The notes beneath the pieces were generated by a model, which was given only the letters and a program-made list of their open reading frames with translations, made no database searches and had not been told where the DNA came from. The translations under genes and the position numbers were made by a program. A stretch of DNA of 56,429 bases from Arthrobacter alkaliphilus. GTDB taxonomy: Bacteria > Actinomycetota > Actinomycetes > Actinomycetales > Micrococcaceae. Location: NCBI RefSeq assembly GCF_021483235.1, contig NZ_JAKEEC010000021.1, forward strand, positions 8,058 to 64,486, read 5' to 3'. Positions within the stretch are counted from its first letter, which is position 1, and each line of letters starts with the position of its first letter. Shown piece by piece: positions 44,738 to 54,898 of this stretch.

Positions 44738-47581
44738 ATGAGCACTGTGGACAGCTTCGGTTCCAAAGGCGTACTGAATGTAGCCGGCACCGATTACGAA
44801 ATTTTCCGGTTGAACTCCGTTGAGGGCGCTGACAGCCTTCCGTTCAGCCTTAAGGTATTGCTTGAAAACCTCCTGCGGACGGAAGATGGCGCCAATATCA
44901 CGGCCGACCACGTCCGCGCCCTGGCCGGCTGGGACCCGGACGCCCAGCCGGACACCGAGATCCAGTTCACCCCTGCCCGCGTCATCATGCAGGACTTCAC
45001 CGGGGTTCCGTGCGTCGTTGACCTTGCCACGATGCGCGAAGCCATCAAGGACCTCGGTGGCGACCCGAAGCGCGTCAACCCGCTGGCTCCTGCTGAGATG
45101 GTCATCGACCACTCCGTTCAGATCGACGCCTTCGGCAACTCCGGCGCCCTCGAGCGCAACATGGAGATCGAGTACCAGCGCAACGGCGAGCGTTACCAGT
45201 TCCTGCGCTGGGGCCAGACTGCTTTCGACGACTTCAAGGTTGTTCCCCCGGGAACCGGCATTGTCCACCAGGTCAACATCGAATACCTGGCACGCACAGT
45301 CATGACCCGTGAAGTTGACGGCGTCCTCCGCGCCTACCCCGACACCTGCGTCGGCACGGACTCCCACACCACCATGGTCAACGGCCTGGGCGTACTCGGC
45401 TGGGGCGTTGGCGGCATCGAAGCCGAGGCTGCGATGCTGGGCCAGCCCGTCTCCATGCTGATCCCGCGCGTCGTCGGCTTCAAGCTCACCGGCTCCATCC
45501 CGGCCGGCGCTACCGCCACGGACGTGGTCCTGACCATCACCGAGCAGCTGCGCAACCACGGCGTGGTCGGTAAGTTCGTGGAGTTCTACGGCGAAGGTGT
45601 TGCGGCTGTGCCGCTGGCCAACCGCGCCACTATCGGCAACATGAGCCCGGAGTTCGGCTCCACGGCAGCGATGTTCCCGATCGACGACGTCACCCTCGAC
45701 TACCTGCGCCTCACCGGCCGCTCCGAGCAGAACGTCGCCCTAGTCGAGGCCTACGCGAAGGAACAGGGCCTCTGGCACGATCCCTCGCACGAGATCAAGT
45801 TCTCCGAATACCTCGAGCTCGACCTGTCCACGGTTGTGCCGTCGATCTCCGGCCCGAAGCGTCCCCAGGACCGGATCATCCTCACAGAGGCCAAGGACGA
45901 GTTCCGCCACGACCTCCTCAACTATGTTTCGCACAACGCCGACGCCGGCACCTTGGACGAATCCCTTGAGGAGAGCTTCCCGGCTTCGGACCCGCCCTCG
46001 TTCACGCAGGCGGACACCCACGTGACGGACACGGACCGCATCCCGCCGATCTACTCCGCAGCGCACGGTGCCGCCGGCCGCGTTTCCAACGCGGTCAAGG
46101 TGACCACCGCTGACGGGCGCGAATTCGAACTTGACCACGGTGCCGTCTCGATCGCTTCGATCACCTCCTGCACCAACACGTCCAACCCGTCCGTGATGCT
46201 TGCAGCGGCACTCCTTGCCCGCAACGCCGTCGACAAGGGCCTCACCTCCAAGCCGTGGGTCAAGACCTCGGTGGCTCCCGGCTCCAAGGTCGTCACCGAC
46301 TACTACGAGAAGTCCGGACTGACGCCCTACCTGGAGAAGCTCGGCTTCTACATCGTGGGCTACGGCTGTGCCACCTGCATCGGCAACTCCGGACCGCTCG
46401 ACGCCGAGATCTCCGAGGCCATCCAGGCCAACGACCTTTCGGTCACGGCTGTCCTCTCCGGCAACCGCAACTTCGAGGGCCGCATCAACCCGGACGTCAA
46501 GATGAACTACCTGGCCTCCCCGCCGCTGGTCATCGCGTACGCCCTGGCCGGAACCATGGACTTCGACTTCGACGCCGATGCCCTGGGCCAGGACCAGGAC
46601 GGTAACGACGTGTTCCTGAAAGACATCTGGCCGAACCCGGTCGAGGTCCAGAAGGTCATCGATTCCTCGATCGACAAGGAAATGTTCGCTCGCGGCTACG
46701 AAGGCGTCTTCGACGGCGACGAGCGCTGGAAGGCGCTCGACACCCCGGCGGGCGACACCTTCGCCTGGGACGAAAAGTCCACGTACGTGCGGAAGCCCCC
46801 GTACTTCGAAGGCATGAAGGCGCAGCCGGACCCGGTGACGGACATCTCCGGCGTCCGTGTCCTGCTGAAGCTCGGCGACTCGGTCACCACCGACCACATC
46901 TCCCCGGCCGGCTCCTTCAAGTCGGACACCCCGGCGGGCCAGTACCTTCTGGCCAACGGTGTGGAGCGTAAGGACTTCAACTCCTACGGTTCGCGCCGTG
47001 GCAACCACGAAGTCATGATCCGCGGAACCTTCGCGAACATCCGCATCAAGAACCAGCTGCTCGCTGACTTCAACGGGGGTGCCGGCGTCGAGGGTGGCTT
47101 CACCCGCGACTTCACGCAGGAGGGTGGCCCCCAGGCCTACGTCTACGACGCTGCCCAGAACTACCAGGCAGCCGGCACGCCGCTGGTGGTCCTGGCCGGC
47201 AAGGAGTACGGTTCCGGATCTTCCCGTGACTGGGCTGCCAAGGGCACCGCGCTGCTGGGCGTCAAGGCCGTCATCGCCGAAAGCTACGAGCGCATCCACC
47301 GCTCCAACCTCATCGGCATGGGCGTCCTGCCGCTGCAGTACCCGGCCGGTGAATCTGCCGCGTCGCTGGGCCTGGTGGGCACGGAAACGTTCTCGGTCGA
47401 GGGCGTCACCGAGCTGAACAACGGCACCACCCCGCGGACGCTCAAGGTCACGGCAACGGCCGAGGACGGCAGCACCAAGTCCTTCGACGCCGTGTTGCGC
47501 ATCGACACCCCGGGTGAAGCGGACTACTACCGCAACGGCGGCATCCTGCAGTACGTGCTGCGCCAAATCTCGGCACACTAG
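44738..47581 (+). CDS. acnA: Aconitate hydratase
   Basis: 947 aa. Interconverts citrate and isocitrate with a [4Fe-4S] cluster. Cluster cysteines are in [12 protein letters not shown] and [12 protein letters not shown]. The swivel domain ends with [15 protein letters not shown] and [19 protein letters not shown]. It is some 40-50 residues longer than E. coli AcnA, mainly from a linker near residue 410 ([20 protein letters not shown]) rich in Asp/Ser/Pro. AGAGGAG precedes the ATG. It is followed by a strong hairpin and by dxs. An AcnR-type repressor gene was not found adjacent. Confidence 0.97.
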   Translation: MSTVDSFGSKGVLNVAGTDYEIFRLNSVEGADSLPFSLKVLLENLLRTEDGANITADHVRALAGWDPDAQPDTEIQFTPARVIMQDFTGVPCVVDLATMREAIKDLGGDPKRVNPLAPAEMVIDHSVQIDAFGNSGALERNMEIEYQRNGERYQFLRWGQTAFDDFKVVPPGTGIVHQVNIEYLARTVMTREVDGVLRAYPDTCVGTDSHTTMVNGLGVLGWGVGGIEAEAAMLGQPVSMLIPRVVGFKLTGSIPAGATATDVVLTITEQLRNHGVVGKFVEFYGEGVAAVPLANRATIGNMSPEFGSTAAMFPIDDVTLDYLRLTGRSEQNVALVEAYAKEQGLWHDPSHEIKFSEYLELDLSTVVPSISGPKRPQDRIILTEAKDEFRHDLLNYVSHNADAGTLDESLEESFPASDPPSFTQADTHVTDTDRIPPIYSAAHGAAGRVSNAVKVTTADGREFELDHGAVSIASITSCTNTSNPSVMLAAALLARNAVDKGLTSKPWVKTSVAPGSKVVTDYYEKSGLTPYLEKLGFYIVGYGCATCIGNSGPLDAEISEAIQANDLSVTAVLSGNRNFEGRINPDVKMNYLASPPLVIAYALAGTMDFDFDADALGQDQDGNDVFLKDIWPNPVEVQKVIDSSIDKEMFARGYEGVFDGDERWKALDTPAGDTFAWDEKSTYVRKPPYFEGMKAQPDPVTDISGVRVLLKLGDSVTTDHISPAGSFKSDTPAGQYLLANGVERKDFNSYGSRRGNHEVMIRGTFANIRIKNQLLADFNGGAGVEGGFTRDFTQEGGPQAYVYDAAQNYQAAGTPLVVLAGKEYGSGSSRDWAAKGTALLGVKAVIAESYERIHRSNLIGMGVLPLQYPAGESAASLGLVGTETFSVEGVTELNNGTTPRTLKVTATAEDGSTKSFDAVLRIDTPGEADYYRNGGILQYVLRQISAH

Positions 47582-47621
47582 CCGACGGAAGCGCAGGCTC
47601 CGAGGGAGCCGGACAGCAACA

Positions 47622-47662
47622 GCTACAGCCCCGGCTGGTCATCGACCGGCCGGGGCTGTAGC
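47622..47662 (+). terminator. Terminator after acnA
   Basis: A 19-bp stem with one G-T pair (47622-47640 with 47644-47662) and a 3-nt loop, 40 nt after the stop, followed by CTTTCC. It separates acnA from dxs. Confidence 0.85.
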
Positions 47663-47733
47663 CTTTCCTGCGGCTTGGTTCCGGCCGAGGCGTTAGAGTT
47701 GTATAGCACGTCAATCACCCTAAGGAGGGGCCG

Positions 47734-49707
47734 TTGGGACTTTTGGAGACAATCCGGAACCCGCAGGACCTGGGCAAGCTCACTAACCAGCAACTGGAGC
47801 AGCTTGCAGGCGAGATCAGGACTTTCCTCATCACCAACGTCGCCCAAACCGGTGGTCACCTCGGACCGAACCTCGGTGTGGTGGAACTCACCATGGCCAT
47901 CCATAAAGTCTTCGACTCTCCGCGGGACAGCATCGTGTTCGACACCGGACACCAGTCCTACGTCCACAAATTGCTGACCGGCAGGCAGGATTTCAGCACC
48001 CTGCGCCAGCAAGGGGGCATGTCCGGCTACCCCGACCGGGCCGAGTCCGAGCACGACATCGTGGAAAGCTCGCACGCATCCTCTTCCTTGTCCTGGGCCG
48101 ACGGTATCTCCCGGGCGCGGCAATTGACCGGCCAGGGCGATCGCTGCGTTGTGGCCGTCGTCGGAGACGGTGCCCTGACCGGCGGCATGGCGTGGGAGGC
48201 GATCAACAACATCGCCGCAGACAAGAAGCGCCGCGTGGTAATCGTCGTCAACGACAACGGCCGCTCCTATGCCCCCACTGTCGGCGGCCTTGCCGACTAC
48301 CTCGCGTCGCTGCGTCCCACGATCGATTCATTCCGGGCAGCACCCACCTATGAAGTGGTGCTGGATTGGTGGAAGAAGAAACTGCAGAGCGGCGGACCCG
48401 TCGGTCAGTTCACCTACAGGAGCCTGCATGCCATGAAGAAGGGCATCAAGGACTGGTGGGCTCCGCAAGGTATGTTCGAAGACCTCGGCATGAAGTACAT
48501 CGGTCCTGTCGACGGCCACAACATGCGGGCCCTTGAACAAGCGCTCACCGCGGCACGCAACTATGGCGGTCCGGTGATCGTGCACGCCATGACCGAAAAG
48601 GGCCACGGCTACGCTCCGGCCCTCGCCCACGAGGCGGACCAATTCCACGCGGTCGGCATCATCGACCCCGAGACGGGGGAGCCGACGCAAGCCGGCGGAG
48701 CCCGCTCGTGGACCTCGGTGTTCGCCGAGGAAATCGCGGACATCGCCGATGAGCGTGAAGACATCGTAGGAATCACCGGGGCCATGCTGATCCCCGTCGG
48801 GTTGCACACGTTCGCGGCACGGCACCCCGAACGCGTGATCGACGTCGGCATCGCTGAACAGCACGCCCTCACATCCGCCGCAGGCATGGCCTTTGGCGGA
48901 CTGCACCCCGTCGTCGCCGTTTACGCCACGTTCCTCAACCGCGCCTTCGACCAGCTCCTCATGGATGTGGCCCTGCACAAGGCCGGGGTGACAGTCGTGT
49001 TGGACCGCGCCGGCGTGACCGGTCCGGACGGCGCCAGCCACCACGGCATGTGGGACATGGCGATGGTCCAGGTCGTGCCGGGGCTGCATCTCGCGGCTCC
49101 GCGCGACGCCAGCCGCTTGCGGGAAGAGCTCCGCGAAGCGGTCGCCATCTCAGACGCGCCCACCGTGGTGCGTTTCTCGAAGGGCAGCGTGGGAGACGAG
49201 ATCGAAGCGATCGAACGGCTTTCCGACGGCGTCGACGTGCTGGCGCGCCGCCCTGAAGGCTCCACCGAGAACGATGTCCTGATTGTCAGCGTCGGCGCGA
49301 TGTCCGAGCTCGCCCTCGACGTCGCGTCCCGGCTCGGTTCCCAAGGCATCAGCTCCACCGTGGTGGATCCGCGCTGGGTCCTGCCTGTGCGCAAGTCCAT
49401 CATTGCCCTGGCTGCCCGGCACCGCTTGGTGATCTGCATCGAAGACGGCGTCCGGGCGGGCGGTGTCGGCTCGCGGATCCGCCAGGAGATGCGCGCGGCC
49501 GGCGTGGACACGGCCCTGAACGAGGTGGGGCTTCCGGTCGAATTCCTCGACCATGGAACCAGGAACCAGGTCCTTGAGCGGGTGGGCCTTACCGCCCAGC
49601 AAATAACGCACGACGTCGTCGCCCAGGTCCTGGGGACGAAGGTGCCTTTCGCGCGGCCCCTGCCGGGACAAGAGCATCCCAGCACTGGCAGCCTTCCCAA
49701 GCTGTGA
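47734..49707 (+). CDS. dxs: 1-deoxy-D-xylulose-5-phosphate synthase
   Basis: 657 aa, TTG start with AAGGAGGGG 4 nt upstream. Thiamine-diphosphate enzyme joining pyruvate and glyceraldehyde 3-phosphate, first step of the MEP isoprenoid pathway (menaquinone and carotenoid precursors). Visible: [14 protein letters not shown], the ThDP motif [25 protein letters not shown], and the pyrimidine-domain [10 protein letters not shown] and [15 protein letters not shown]. Length is normal. GTATAG at 47700-47705 may be part of its promoter. Confidence 0.97.
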   Translation: MGLLETIRNPQDLGKLTNQQLEQLAGEIRTFLITNVAQTGGHLGPNLGVVELTMAIHKVFDSPRDSIVFDTGHQSYVHKLLTGRQDFSTLRQQGGMSGYPDRAESEHDIVESSHASSSLSWADGISRARQLTGQGDRCVVAVVGDGALTGGMAWEAINNIAADKKRRVVIVVNDNGRSYAPTVGGLADYLASLRPTIDSFRAAPTYEVVLDWWKKKLQSGGPVGQFTYRSLHAMKKGIKDWWAPQGMFEDLGMKYIGPVDGHNMRALEQALTAARNYGGPVIVHAMTEKGHGYAPALAHEADQFHAVGIIDPETGEPTQAGGARSWTSVFAEEIADIADEREDIVGITGAMLIPVGLHTFAARHPERVIDVGIAEQHALTSAAGMAFGGLHPVVAVYATFLNRAFDQLLMDVALHKAGVTVVLDRAGVTGPDGASHHGMWDMAMVQVVPGLHLAAPRDASRLREELREAVAISDAPTVVRFSKGSVGDEIEAIERLSDGVDVLARRPEGSTENDVLIVSVGAMSELALDVASRLGSQGISSTVVDPRWVLPVRKSIIALAARHRLVICIEDGVRAGGVGSRIRQEMRAAGVDTALNEVGLPVEFLDHGTRNQVLERVGLTAQQITHDVVAQVLGTKVPFARPLPGQEHPSTGSLPKL

Positions 49708-49801
49708 AAGGCCCGTTCAGGGCATTACCCAACAAACAAGCACCCTTTGACGGCACAGGTCCGGACAGTACGTGCACGGAGCGGTTCAGAAAAGGACGGG
49801 C

Positions 49802-50362
49802 ATGAGCGGCATTATCCGCAGCTATAAGCGTGACGACGAAGCGGTCCTGCATTTCCGCGAAGCGTGGTACGACGATGAATTCAAGCAGTTCGTCATCAAC
49901 CATGGGGTTGTAGGACACCAGAGCCGTACTGATGAAACGGACGTCGAGGACGAATCCGCCGTCGAAGGACTTATGGCGGCCTTTGCGGCGCAATGCGAAG
50001 AGGACGGCTACGCCGAAATTCCCGAGGCCGAACAGTTCTGGGTGGTTGCGCAGATCGCGCTCAAGACCAAGGACGGCACCGAGCGGGACCGCTACCTTGA
50101 GCGCAAGGCCAAAGCCGCGCTGACGAGCGAACTGGCCTGGCGCGGTTTGGGTATCGTGGATCGCTCCGAGATCAGCAACTCGAAGCTCAACATTTTCTGC
50201 CTGTGCCCGGACGTCAACAAGGCCGTCAACGCCATTAAGGTGTGCATCAGGGGAGAAGACCTCGACTTCACCAAGCTGAGCATCGCGGCCGCACCCCATG
50301 CGGACCCCACCGCATTCAAAATAAAACACTCGCCGAAAACGGGCGCGGGCTTTAACCTCTAA
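49802..50362 (+). CDS. Conserved hypothetical protein
   Basis: 186 aa from the ATG at 49802 (AAAGGACGGG upstream). I recognise no domain. It is acidic in the first half (DETDVEDESAVEGL), predicted mixed alpha/beta, without signal peptide or membrane helix. A Cys-rich spot, IFCLCPDVNKAVNAIKVC, lies near residue 140. Codon use matches its neighbours, so it is not obviously foreign. It stands between dxs and a small helix-hairpin-helix gene 30 nt downstream, possibly co-transcribed with it. Confidence 0.7.
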   Translation: MSGIIRSYKRDDEAVLHFREAWYDDEFKQFVINHGVVGHQSRTDETDVEDESAVEGLMAAFAAQCEEDGYAEIPEAEQFWVVAQIALKTKDGTERDRYLERKAKAALTSELAWRGLGIVDRSEISNSKLNIFCLCPDVNKAVNAIKVCIRGEDLDFTKLSIAAAPHADPTAFKIKHSPKTGAGFNL

Positions 50363-50392
50363 GGACTACACCACCGCTGCGAAGGGACGAAC

Positions 50393-50608
50393 ATGCCGTC
50401 CAAAGGCAACTGGCCCGGACACACTCCGCTGCCCAAGGGCTTGTCCGCTCCCGCACGAAGAGCACTCGCCCACGAGGGTTTGGAAACGCTGGAACAGCTC
50501 GCCGAGTTCGGTGAGGGGCGGGTGGCTGCCCTGCACGGCATGGGCCCCAAGGTGATGGCGCAATTGCACGACGCGATGGAAGAGGCGGGAATCGCCTTCG
50601 GATCCTGA
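50393..50608 (+). CDS. Small helix-hairpin-helix protein
   Basis: 71 aa. GLSAPARRALAHEGLETLEQLAEFGEGRVAALHGMGPKVMAQL is a helix-hairpin-helix unit like that of the RNA polymerase alpha C-terminal domain, with the GMGP hairpin. It probably binds DNA, but that is inference from fold. GAAGGGACGAAC precedes the ATG. The size suggests an accessory protein rather than an enzyme. Confidence 0.75.
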   Translation: MPSKGNWPGHTPLPKGLSAPARRALAHEGLETLEQLAEFGEGRVAALHGMGPKVMAQLHDAMEEAGIAFGS

Positions 50609-50646
50609 GCGGCGGGTCGGACCGGCGGGCGTTGTAGGGTGAAACC

Positions 50647-51624
50647 ATGACTGAATACCGCCGTCTTGGAAATTCCGGATTAACCGTCTCAGTAGTCGGA
50701 TTGGGGTGCAACAATCTCGGACGGGCCAACACGGCCACCGAATCCCAGGAGGGCACCAACGCGGTGGTGCATGCCGCCTTGGATGCGGGCGTGACGCTTT
50801 TTGACGTTGCGGATGTCTACGGCCGGGAGCCCGGCCTGAGCGAGAGCATGCTGGGTGTCGCCCTCAAGGGTCGCCGAGACGACGCCGTGGTGGCCACCAA
50901 ATTCGGCATGGACATGCGCGGCGCCAACGGCAACGATTTCGGCGCCCGGGGATCGCGCCGCTACATCGTCCGGGCCGCCGAGGCATCCCTGCGCCGCCTT
51001 GGCACGGACTGGATCGACCTTTACCAGTACCACACCCCGGACCCGCTCACTCCGGTTGACGAGACCCTCGCAGCCCTCGATGACCTCGTGACAAGCGGCA
51101 AGGTTCGCTACATCGGGCATTCCAACCGTGCGGGCTGGCAGATCGCCGAAGCCGAATATGTCGCCCGGATGCAGGGCGGTGCGCGGTTCATTTCGGCGCA
51201 GAACCACTACAACCTGCTGGACCGCCGCGCGGAACTCGAAGTGCTACCGGCCGCCCAGGCTTTCGGGCTCGGTGTCCTGCCGTATTTCCCCTTGGCCAAC
51301 GGCCTCCTGACGGGCAAGTATGCTCCGGGCGGCGCGCCGGAAGGATCGCGCCTCAGCCACACGCGGACCAACATGGTCGACGACGCAGACTGGGACCAGC
51401 TGGGCAGGTTCAGCCAATTCGCCAAAGACCGGGACCTGAACGAACTGCAGCTGGCCTTCTCCTGGCTGGCCGCCCAACCCGCGGTCAGCAGCGTGATTGC
51501 CGGAGCCACCCGCCCCGCGCAAATCATCGAAAACGCGCAGGCCGTGCGGTGGGTGCCCACAGCGGAAGAACGCGCCGAATTGGATGACATCTTCCCGCGC
51601 ACGCCCAAGGCAGCCCTCTTCTAG
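50647..51624 (+). CDS. Aldo/keto reductase
   Basis: 325 aa TIM-barrel NADPH-dependent oxidoreductase of the YajO/YhdN-like group. Catalytic residues appear in DVADVYGREPGLSES (Asp and Tyr), VVATKFGMD (Lys) and LYQYHTPDP (His). The NADPH-binding tail VSSVIAGATRPAQIIEN is conserved. Substrate cannot be inferred. Its stop lies inside a 15-bp-period tandem repeat. Confidence 0.9.
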   Translation: MTEYRRLGNSGLTVSVVGLGCNNLGRANTATESQEGTNAVVHAALDAGVTLFDVADVYGREPGLSESMLGVALKGRRDDAVVATKFGMDMRGANGNDFGARGSRRYIVRAAEASLRRLGTDWIDLYQYHTPDPLTPVDETLAALDDLVTSGKVRYIGHSNRAGWQIAEAEYVARMQGGARFISAQNHYNLLDRRAELEVLPAAQAFGLGVLPYFPLANGLLTGKYAPGGAPEGSRLSHTRTNMVDDADWDQLGRFSQFAKDRDLNELQLAFSWLAAQPAVSSVIAGATRPAQIIENAQAVRWVPTAEERAELDDIFPRTPKAALF

Positions 51625-51641
51625 GCCGCCCTCTTCTAGGC
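51613..51641 (+). repeat. Two tandem copies of a 14-mer at the aldo/keto reductase stop
   Basis: GCCCTCTTCTAGGC occurs at 51613-51626 and 51628-51641 with a 15-bp period. The first copy contains the TAG stop codon. Confidence 0.85.
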
Positions 51642-51691
51642 AGCGTCCCTTGAACGGGAACCACGGAGCGGATCCAGGCCGGCGCGAGCCC

Positions 51692-52744
51692 GTGAGCTTG
51701 CTGGTGGACTGCGACACGGGAATCGACGACGCCCTCGCCCTTGCCTACCTGTGCAGCCAGCCGCAGGTGGAGCTCGTTGCCGTCAGCAGCACGCCCGGCA
51801 ACGTGGCGGCCGAGCAGGTGGCACGCAACAACCTGTCCCTGCTCGAACTCTGCGGCCGGCCCGACGTGCCCGTCGCCATCGGTGCGCGGACGCCGCTGCG
51901 GATCCCGCTGACCACCACGCCGGAAACCCACGGACCGCACGGCGTCGGCTACGCCGAGCTGCCGGAACCGCGTGGAAAAGTGCTCGACGTCGACGCCGTC
52001 GAGCTCTGGGTCGAAGCGGCCCGGTCGCGGCCGGGGGAGCTGACAGCCCTGTTGACGGCGCCCCTCACCAACTTCGCCCTCGCCCTGCGGGCCGAGCCGC
52101 GGCTACCCGAGTTGCTGCGCGGCGTCGTGATCATGGGTGGCAGCTACAACTACCAGGGCAACACGACGCCCACCGCCGAATGGAACACGCACGTTGATCC
52201 GCACGCAGCGGCCGAGGTGTTCGCGGCCTTCTCCGGGCTTCCCGAGGAGCGCCTTCCGGTGGTGTGCGCCCTGGAGACCACGGAACGGATCGAGCTGACA
52301 CCCGGGCACGTGGCGGCGTTGGCTGCCGAGGCAGGCTGCACGACGCCGGAGCTCGTCCTTCCGGAGCAGCCCGAGGGACTGCGCAGCACGGCTTCCAATG
52401 AGCTGGTGCGGCACCTCAGCGATATGCTGCGCTTCTATTTCGAGTTCCACCGCCGCTACGACCAGGGCTACGTGGCGCATATCCACGACTACTTTGCCGC
52501 GTCCGTTGCCGCCGGGACCGCCAGGTACAGTACCCGCACGGCCACGGTGCATGTCGAGACGGGCGCCCCGAAGCTCACCGGAACCACCGTTGCGGACTTC
52601 CGGGGACTGTGGGGCGAGCCTCCCAACGCGCGCATCGTCTCGGAAAACCAGCCCGACGAGGCCTTCGCCGAACTGGTGACCGCGGTGGGCGGCCTCGCCC
52701 GTCGGCTGGGGAAGTCCGACGGCCAAGGCCAGCCCCGCGGTTGA
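51692..52744 (+). CDS. Nucleoside hydrolase (inosine-uridine preferring type)
   Basis: 350 aa from the GTG at 51692. It cleaves the N-glycosidic bond of ribonucleosides. The calcium-binding N-terminal motif SLLVDCDTGIDDALALAYL and the downstream VSSTPGNV and VIMGGSYNYQGNTTP, WNTHVDPHAA are typical. The start is uncertain: no good Shine-Dalgarno is seen, and an in-frame TTG at 51650 is an alternative that adds 14 residues. It is 67 nt after the aldo/keto reductase and only 3 bp from the convergent fadB-type stop. Confidence 0.85.
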   Translation: MSLLVDCDTGIDDALALAYLCSQPQVELVAVSSTPGNVAAEQVARNNLSLLELCGRPDVPVAIGARTPLRIPLTTTPETHGPHGVGYAELPEPRGKVLDVDAVELWVEAARSRPGELTALLTAPLTNFALALRAEPRLPELLRGVVIMGGSYNYQGNTTPTAEWNTHVDPHAAAEVFAAFSGLPEERLPVVCALETTERIELTPGHVAALAAEAGCTTPELVLPEQPEGLRSTASNELVRHLSDMLRFYFEFHRRYDQGYVAHIHDYFAASVAAGTARYSTRTATVHVETGAPKLTGTTVADFRGLWGEPPNARIVSENQPDEAFAELVTAVGGLARRLGKSDGQGQPRG

Positions 52745-52747
52745 GCG

Positions 52748-54898
52748 TTACCCGGCGGCCGGTTTCGACGCGATCCCGGGAGCCAGGAAGCGTTTGCCGT
52801 TGACACGCTCGGAGGCACCCACCCGGTCCAAGTAGGGAGTGATCCCGCCGAGGAACATCGGCCAACCCGCGCCCAGGATGACGCAGAGGTCAATGTCCTC
52901 GGGCCCGGCCACTACACCTTCGGAGAGCATGAGCCCGATTTCCTCGGCCAGGGCGTCCTGCGTGCGGCGGAGGACCTCCTCGGCCGTGGAGGGCGTCGTG
53001 CCGAAAGACATGAGCGCCAACGTCTCGGCCGGGATGGCCGGCTTTCCGTCAGGGCCGGGGGCCCAGAGTGTCTTCACACCGTTGTCGACCAGCTTCTGCA
53101 TGTTCTGGGATACCGCAAAACGCTCGCCGAAGGCAGCGTGCAGCGATTCCTGGACGTGCTGGGCGACCGGCAGGCCCACCATGGCGCTGAGGGTGAACGG
53201 ACTCATCGGCAGGCCCATGGGTCGCAGCGCCGAATCGGCGACCTCCGCGGGCGTCCCTTCGTCGAACGCCGCAATGACTTCGCCCATGAGCCGCAGCAGG
53301 ATCCGGTTGACCACGAAAGCGGCGGCGTCCTTGACCAGCACGGCCGTCTTCTTCAAGCCCTTGGCGAGCTCGAAGGCGGTGGCCAGCACGGCGTCGTCGG
53401 TCTTCGGAGCACGCACGATCTCCAGGAGCGGCATGACCGCAACCGGGTTGAAGAAATGGAACCCGACCAGGCGCTCCGGGTACTGCAGGTCTTCGGCCAT
53501 GGCCGTCACGGAAAGCGAGGACGTGTTGGTCGCCAGGATGCACTCGGGGGAGACAATGGCCTCCACTTCGGCGAAGACCTGCTTCTTGACGTTGAGTTCT
53601 TCGAAGACGGCTTCAATGACGAAGTCCGCGTCGGCGAAGGACTCCTTGGAAACGGAGCCGCTGACCAGGCCCTTGGTCCGATTGGCGGCGTCGGAGCTGA
53701 TCCGCTTCTTGCCGAGAAGCTTGTCCACCTCCGCATGGACGTAGGCAACTCCCTTGTCCACCCGCTCCTGGTCGATGTCCGTCAGGACCACGGGCACTTT
53801 GAGCTGGCGCGCGAACAGCAGGGCGAGCTGGCTCGCCATCAGGCCGGCACCAACGACGCCGATCTTCGTTACCGGGCGCGCGAGCTTGCGGTCAGGCGCA
53901 CCGGCAGGCCGCTTGGACCGTTTCTGTACCAGGTCCAGGAAGGCGTAGACGGTGGAGCGGAACTCGTCCGTCTGCATCAGGTCGGCGAGCGTCTCGCATT
54001 CCAGCGCTGCAGATTCCGCCTTGCCCATGGTCCGGTTGGCTTCGAGGATATCCAGCACCTTGGCGGGAGCCGGTGACGCGTTCGACGTCTTGGCTTCCAC
54101 GAACGCGCGGCCCGCCGCCACGGCGCCGGCCCATCGATCGGCAACCGCGGGATCCGCCGGATCGACGGAGTTGCGGCGCTCCGGGACGGTCTCGCCCGCG
54201 ATCACCTTCGCTGCCCAGGCAATGGACTGCTCCACGAAATCCGCGGGTTCGAAAATGGCATCGGCGATGCCCAGCTCGAAAGCCTGGGGACCGGTGAGCG
54301 TGCGGTTGTTGCTCAGCGGATTCTCGATCATGACCTTGACGGCGTTATCCGGGCCGATGAGCCGCGGCAGGATGTACACGCCGCCCCAGCCGGGTACGAG
54401 CCCGATGAAGGCTTCCGGCAAGGCGAGGGCGCCCGCGCCCGTAGAGACCGTGCGGAACGAGGACTGGAGGGCGATTTCGAGGCCGCCGCCGAGGGCGAGG
54501 CCATTGATGAAGGCGAAACTGGGAACCCCCAGATCCGAGAGCGTCGCGTAGACGTCGTGGCCCAGTTGCGCCATCCACAGACCGTGTTCGCGGTCTTCGA
54601 GGCGCTTCACCGCCGAGAGGTCCGCTCCGGCAACCAGGAAGTGCGGCTTGCCCGTGACGCCGACGCCGACGATCTCGCCGCGCGCAGCACGCTCCTTGAG
54701 CCCCTCGAGCACTGTTCCGAGCTCGACCAGGGTATTTGGTCCCAAGGTGGTGGGCTTGGTGTGGTCCAAGCCGTTGTCCAAGGTGATCAGCGCGAACGTT
54801 CCGACGTTGCCGGGGAGTTCGATGTCCTGCACGTAGGAGTGGGTCACGGTCTCGTCCGGGAACAATCCGGCCAGTTTCTGGAATTCGGCGGCGCTCAT
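52748..54898 (-). CDS. 3-hydroxyacyl-CoA dehydrogenase / enoyl-CoA hydratase, FadB-like
   Basis: 716 aa from the ATG at 54898. Bifunctional fatty-acid oxidation protein: residues 1-290 form the crotonase hydratase domain (VAGADLSAVKRLEDRE; LGGGLEIALQ), and the rest is the NAD-dependent dehydrogenase (KIGVVGAGLMASQLALLFAR, ILATNTSSLSVTAMAE, GFHFFNPVAVMPLLEIV). The NAD loop reads GAGLMAS rather than the common GAGxMG. It overlaps the thiolase stop through ATGA, so beta-oxidation steps 2-4 are made in one coupled unit. Confidence 0.92.
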   Translation of the reverse strand: MSAAEFQKLAGLFPDETVTHSYVQDIELPGNVGTFALITLDNGLDHTKPTTLGPNTLVELGTVLEGLKERAARGEIVGVGVTGKPHFLVAGADLSAVKRLEDREHGLWMAQLGHDVYATLSDLGVPSFAFINGLALGGGLEIALQSSFRTVSTGAGALALPEAFIGLVPGWGGVYILPRLIGPDNAVKVMIENPLSNNRTLTGPQAFELGIADAIFEPADFVEQSIAWAAKVIAGETVPERRNSVDPADPAVADRWAGAVAAGRAFVEAKTSNASPAPAKVLDILEANRTMGKAESAALECETLADLMQTDEFRSTVYAFLDLVQKRSKRPAGAPDRKLARPVTKIGVVGAGLMASQLALLFARQLKVPVVLTDIDQERVDKGVAYVHAEVDKLLGKKRISSDAANRTKGLVSGSVSKESFADADFVIEAVFEELNVKKQVFAEVEAIVSPECILATNTSSLSVTAMAEDLQYPERLVGFHFFNPVAVMPLLEIVRAPKTDDAVLATAFELAKGLKKTAVLVKDAAAFVVNRILLRLMGEVIAAFDEGTPAEVADSALRPMGLPMSPFTLSAMVGLPVAQHVQESLHAAFGERFAVSQNMQKLVDNGVKTLWAPGPDGKPAIPAETLALMSFGTTPSTAEEVLRRTQDALAEEIGLMLSEGVVAGPEDIDLCVILGAGWPMFLGGITPYLDRVGASERVNGKRFLAPGIASKPAAG

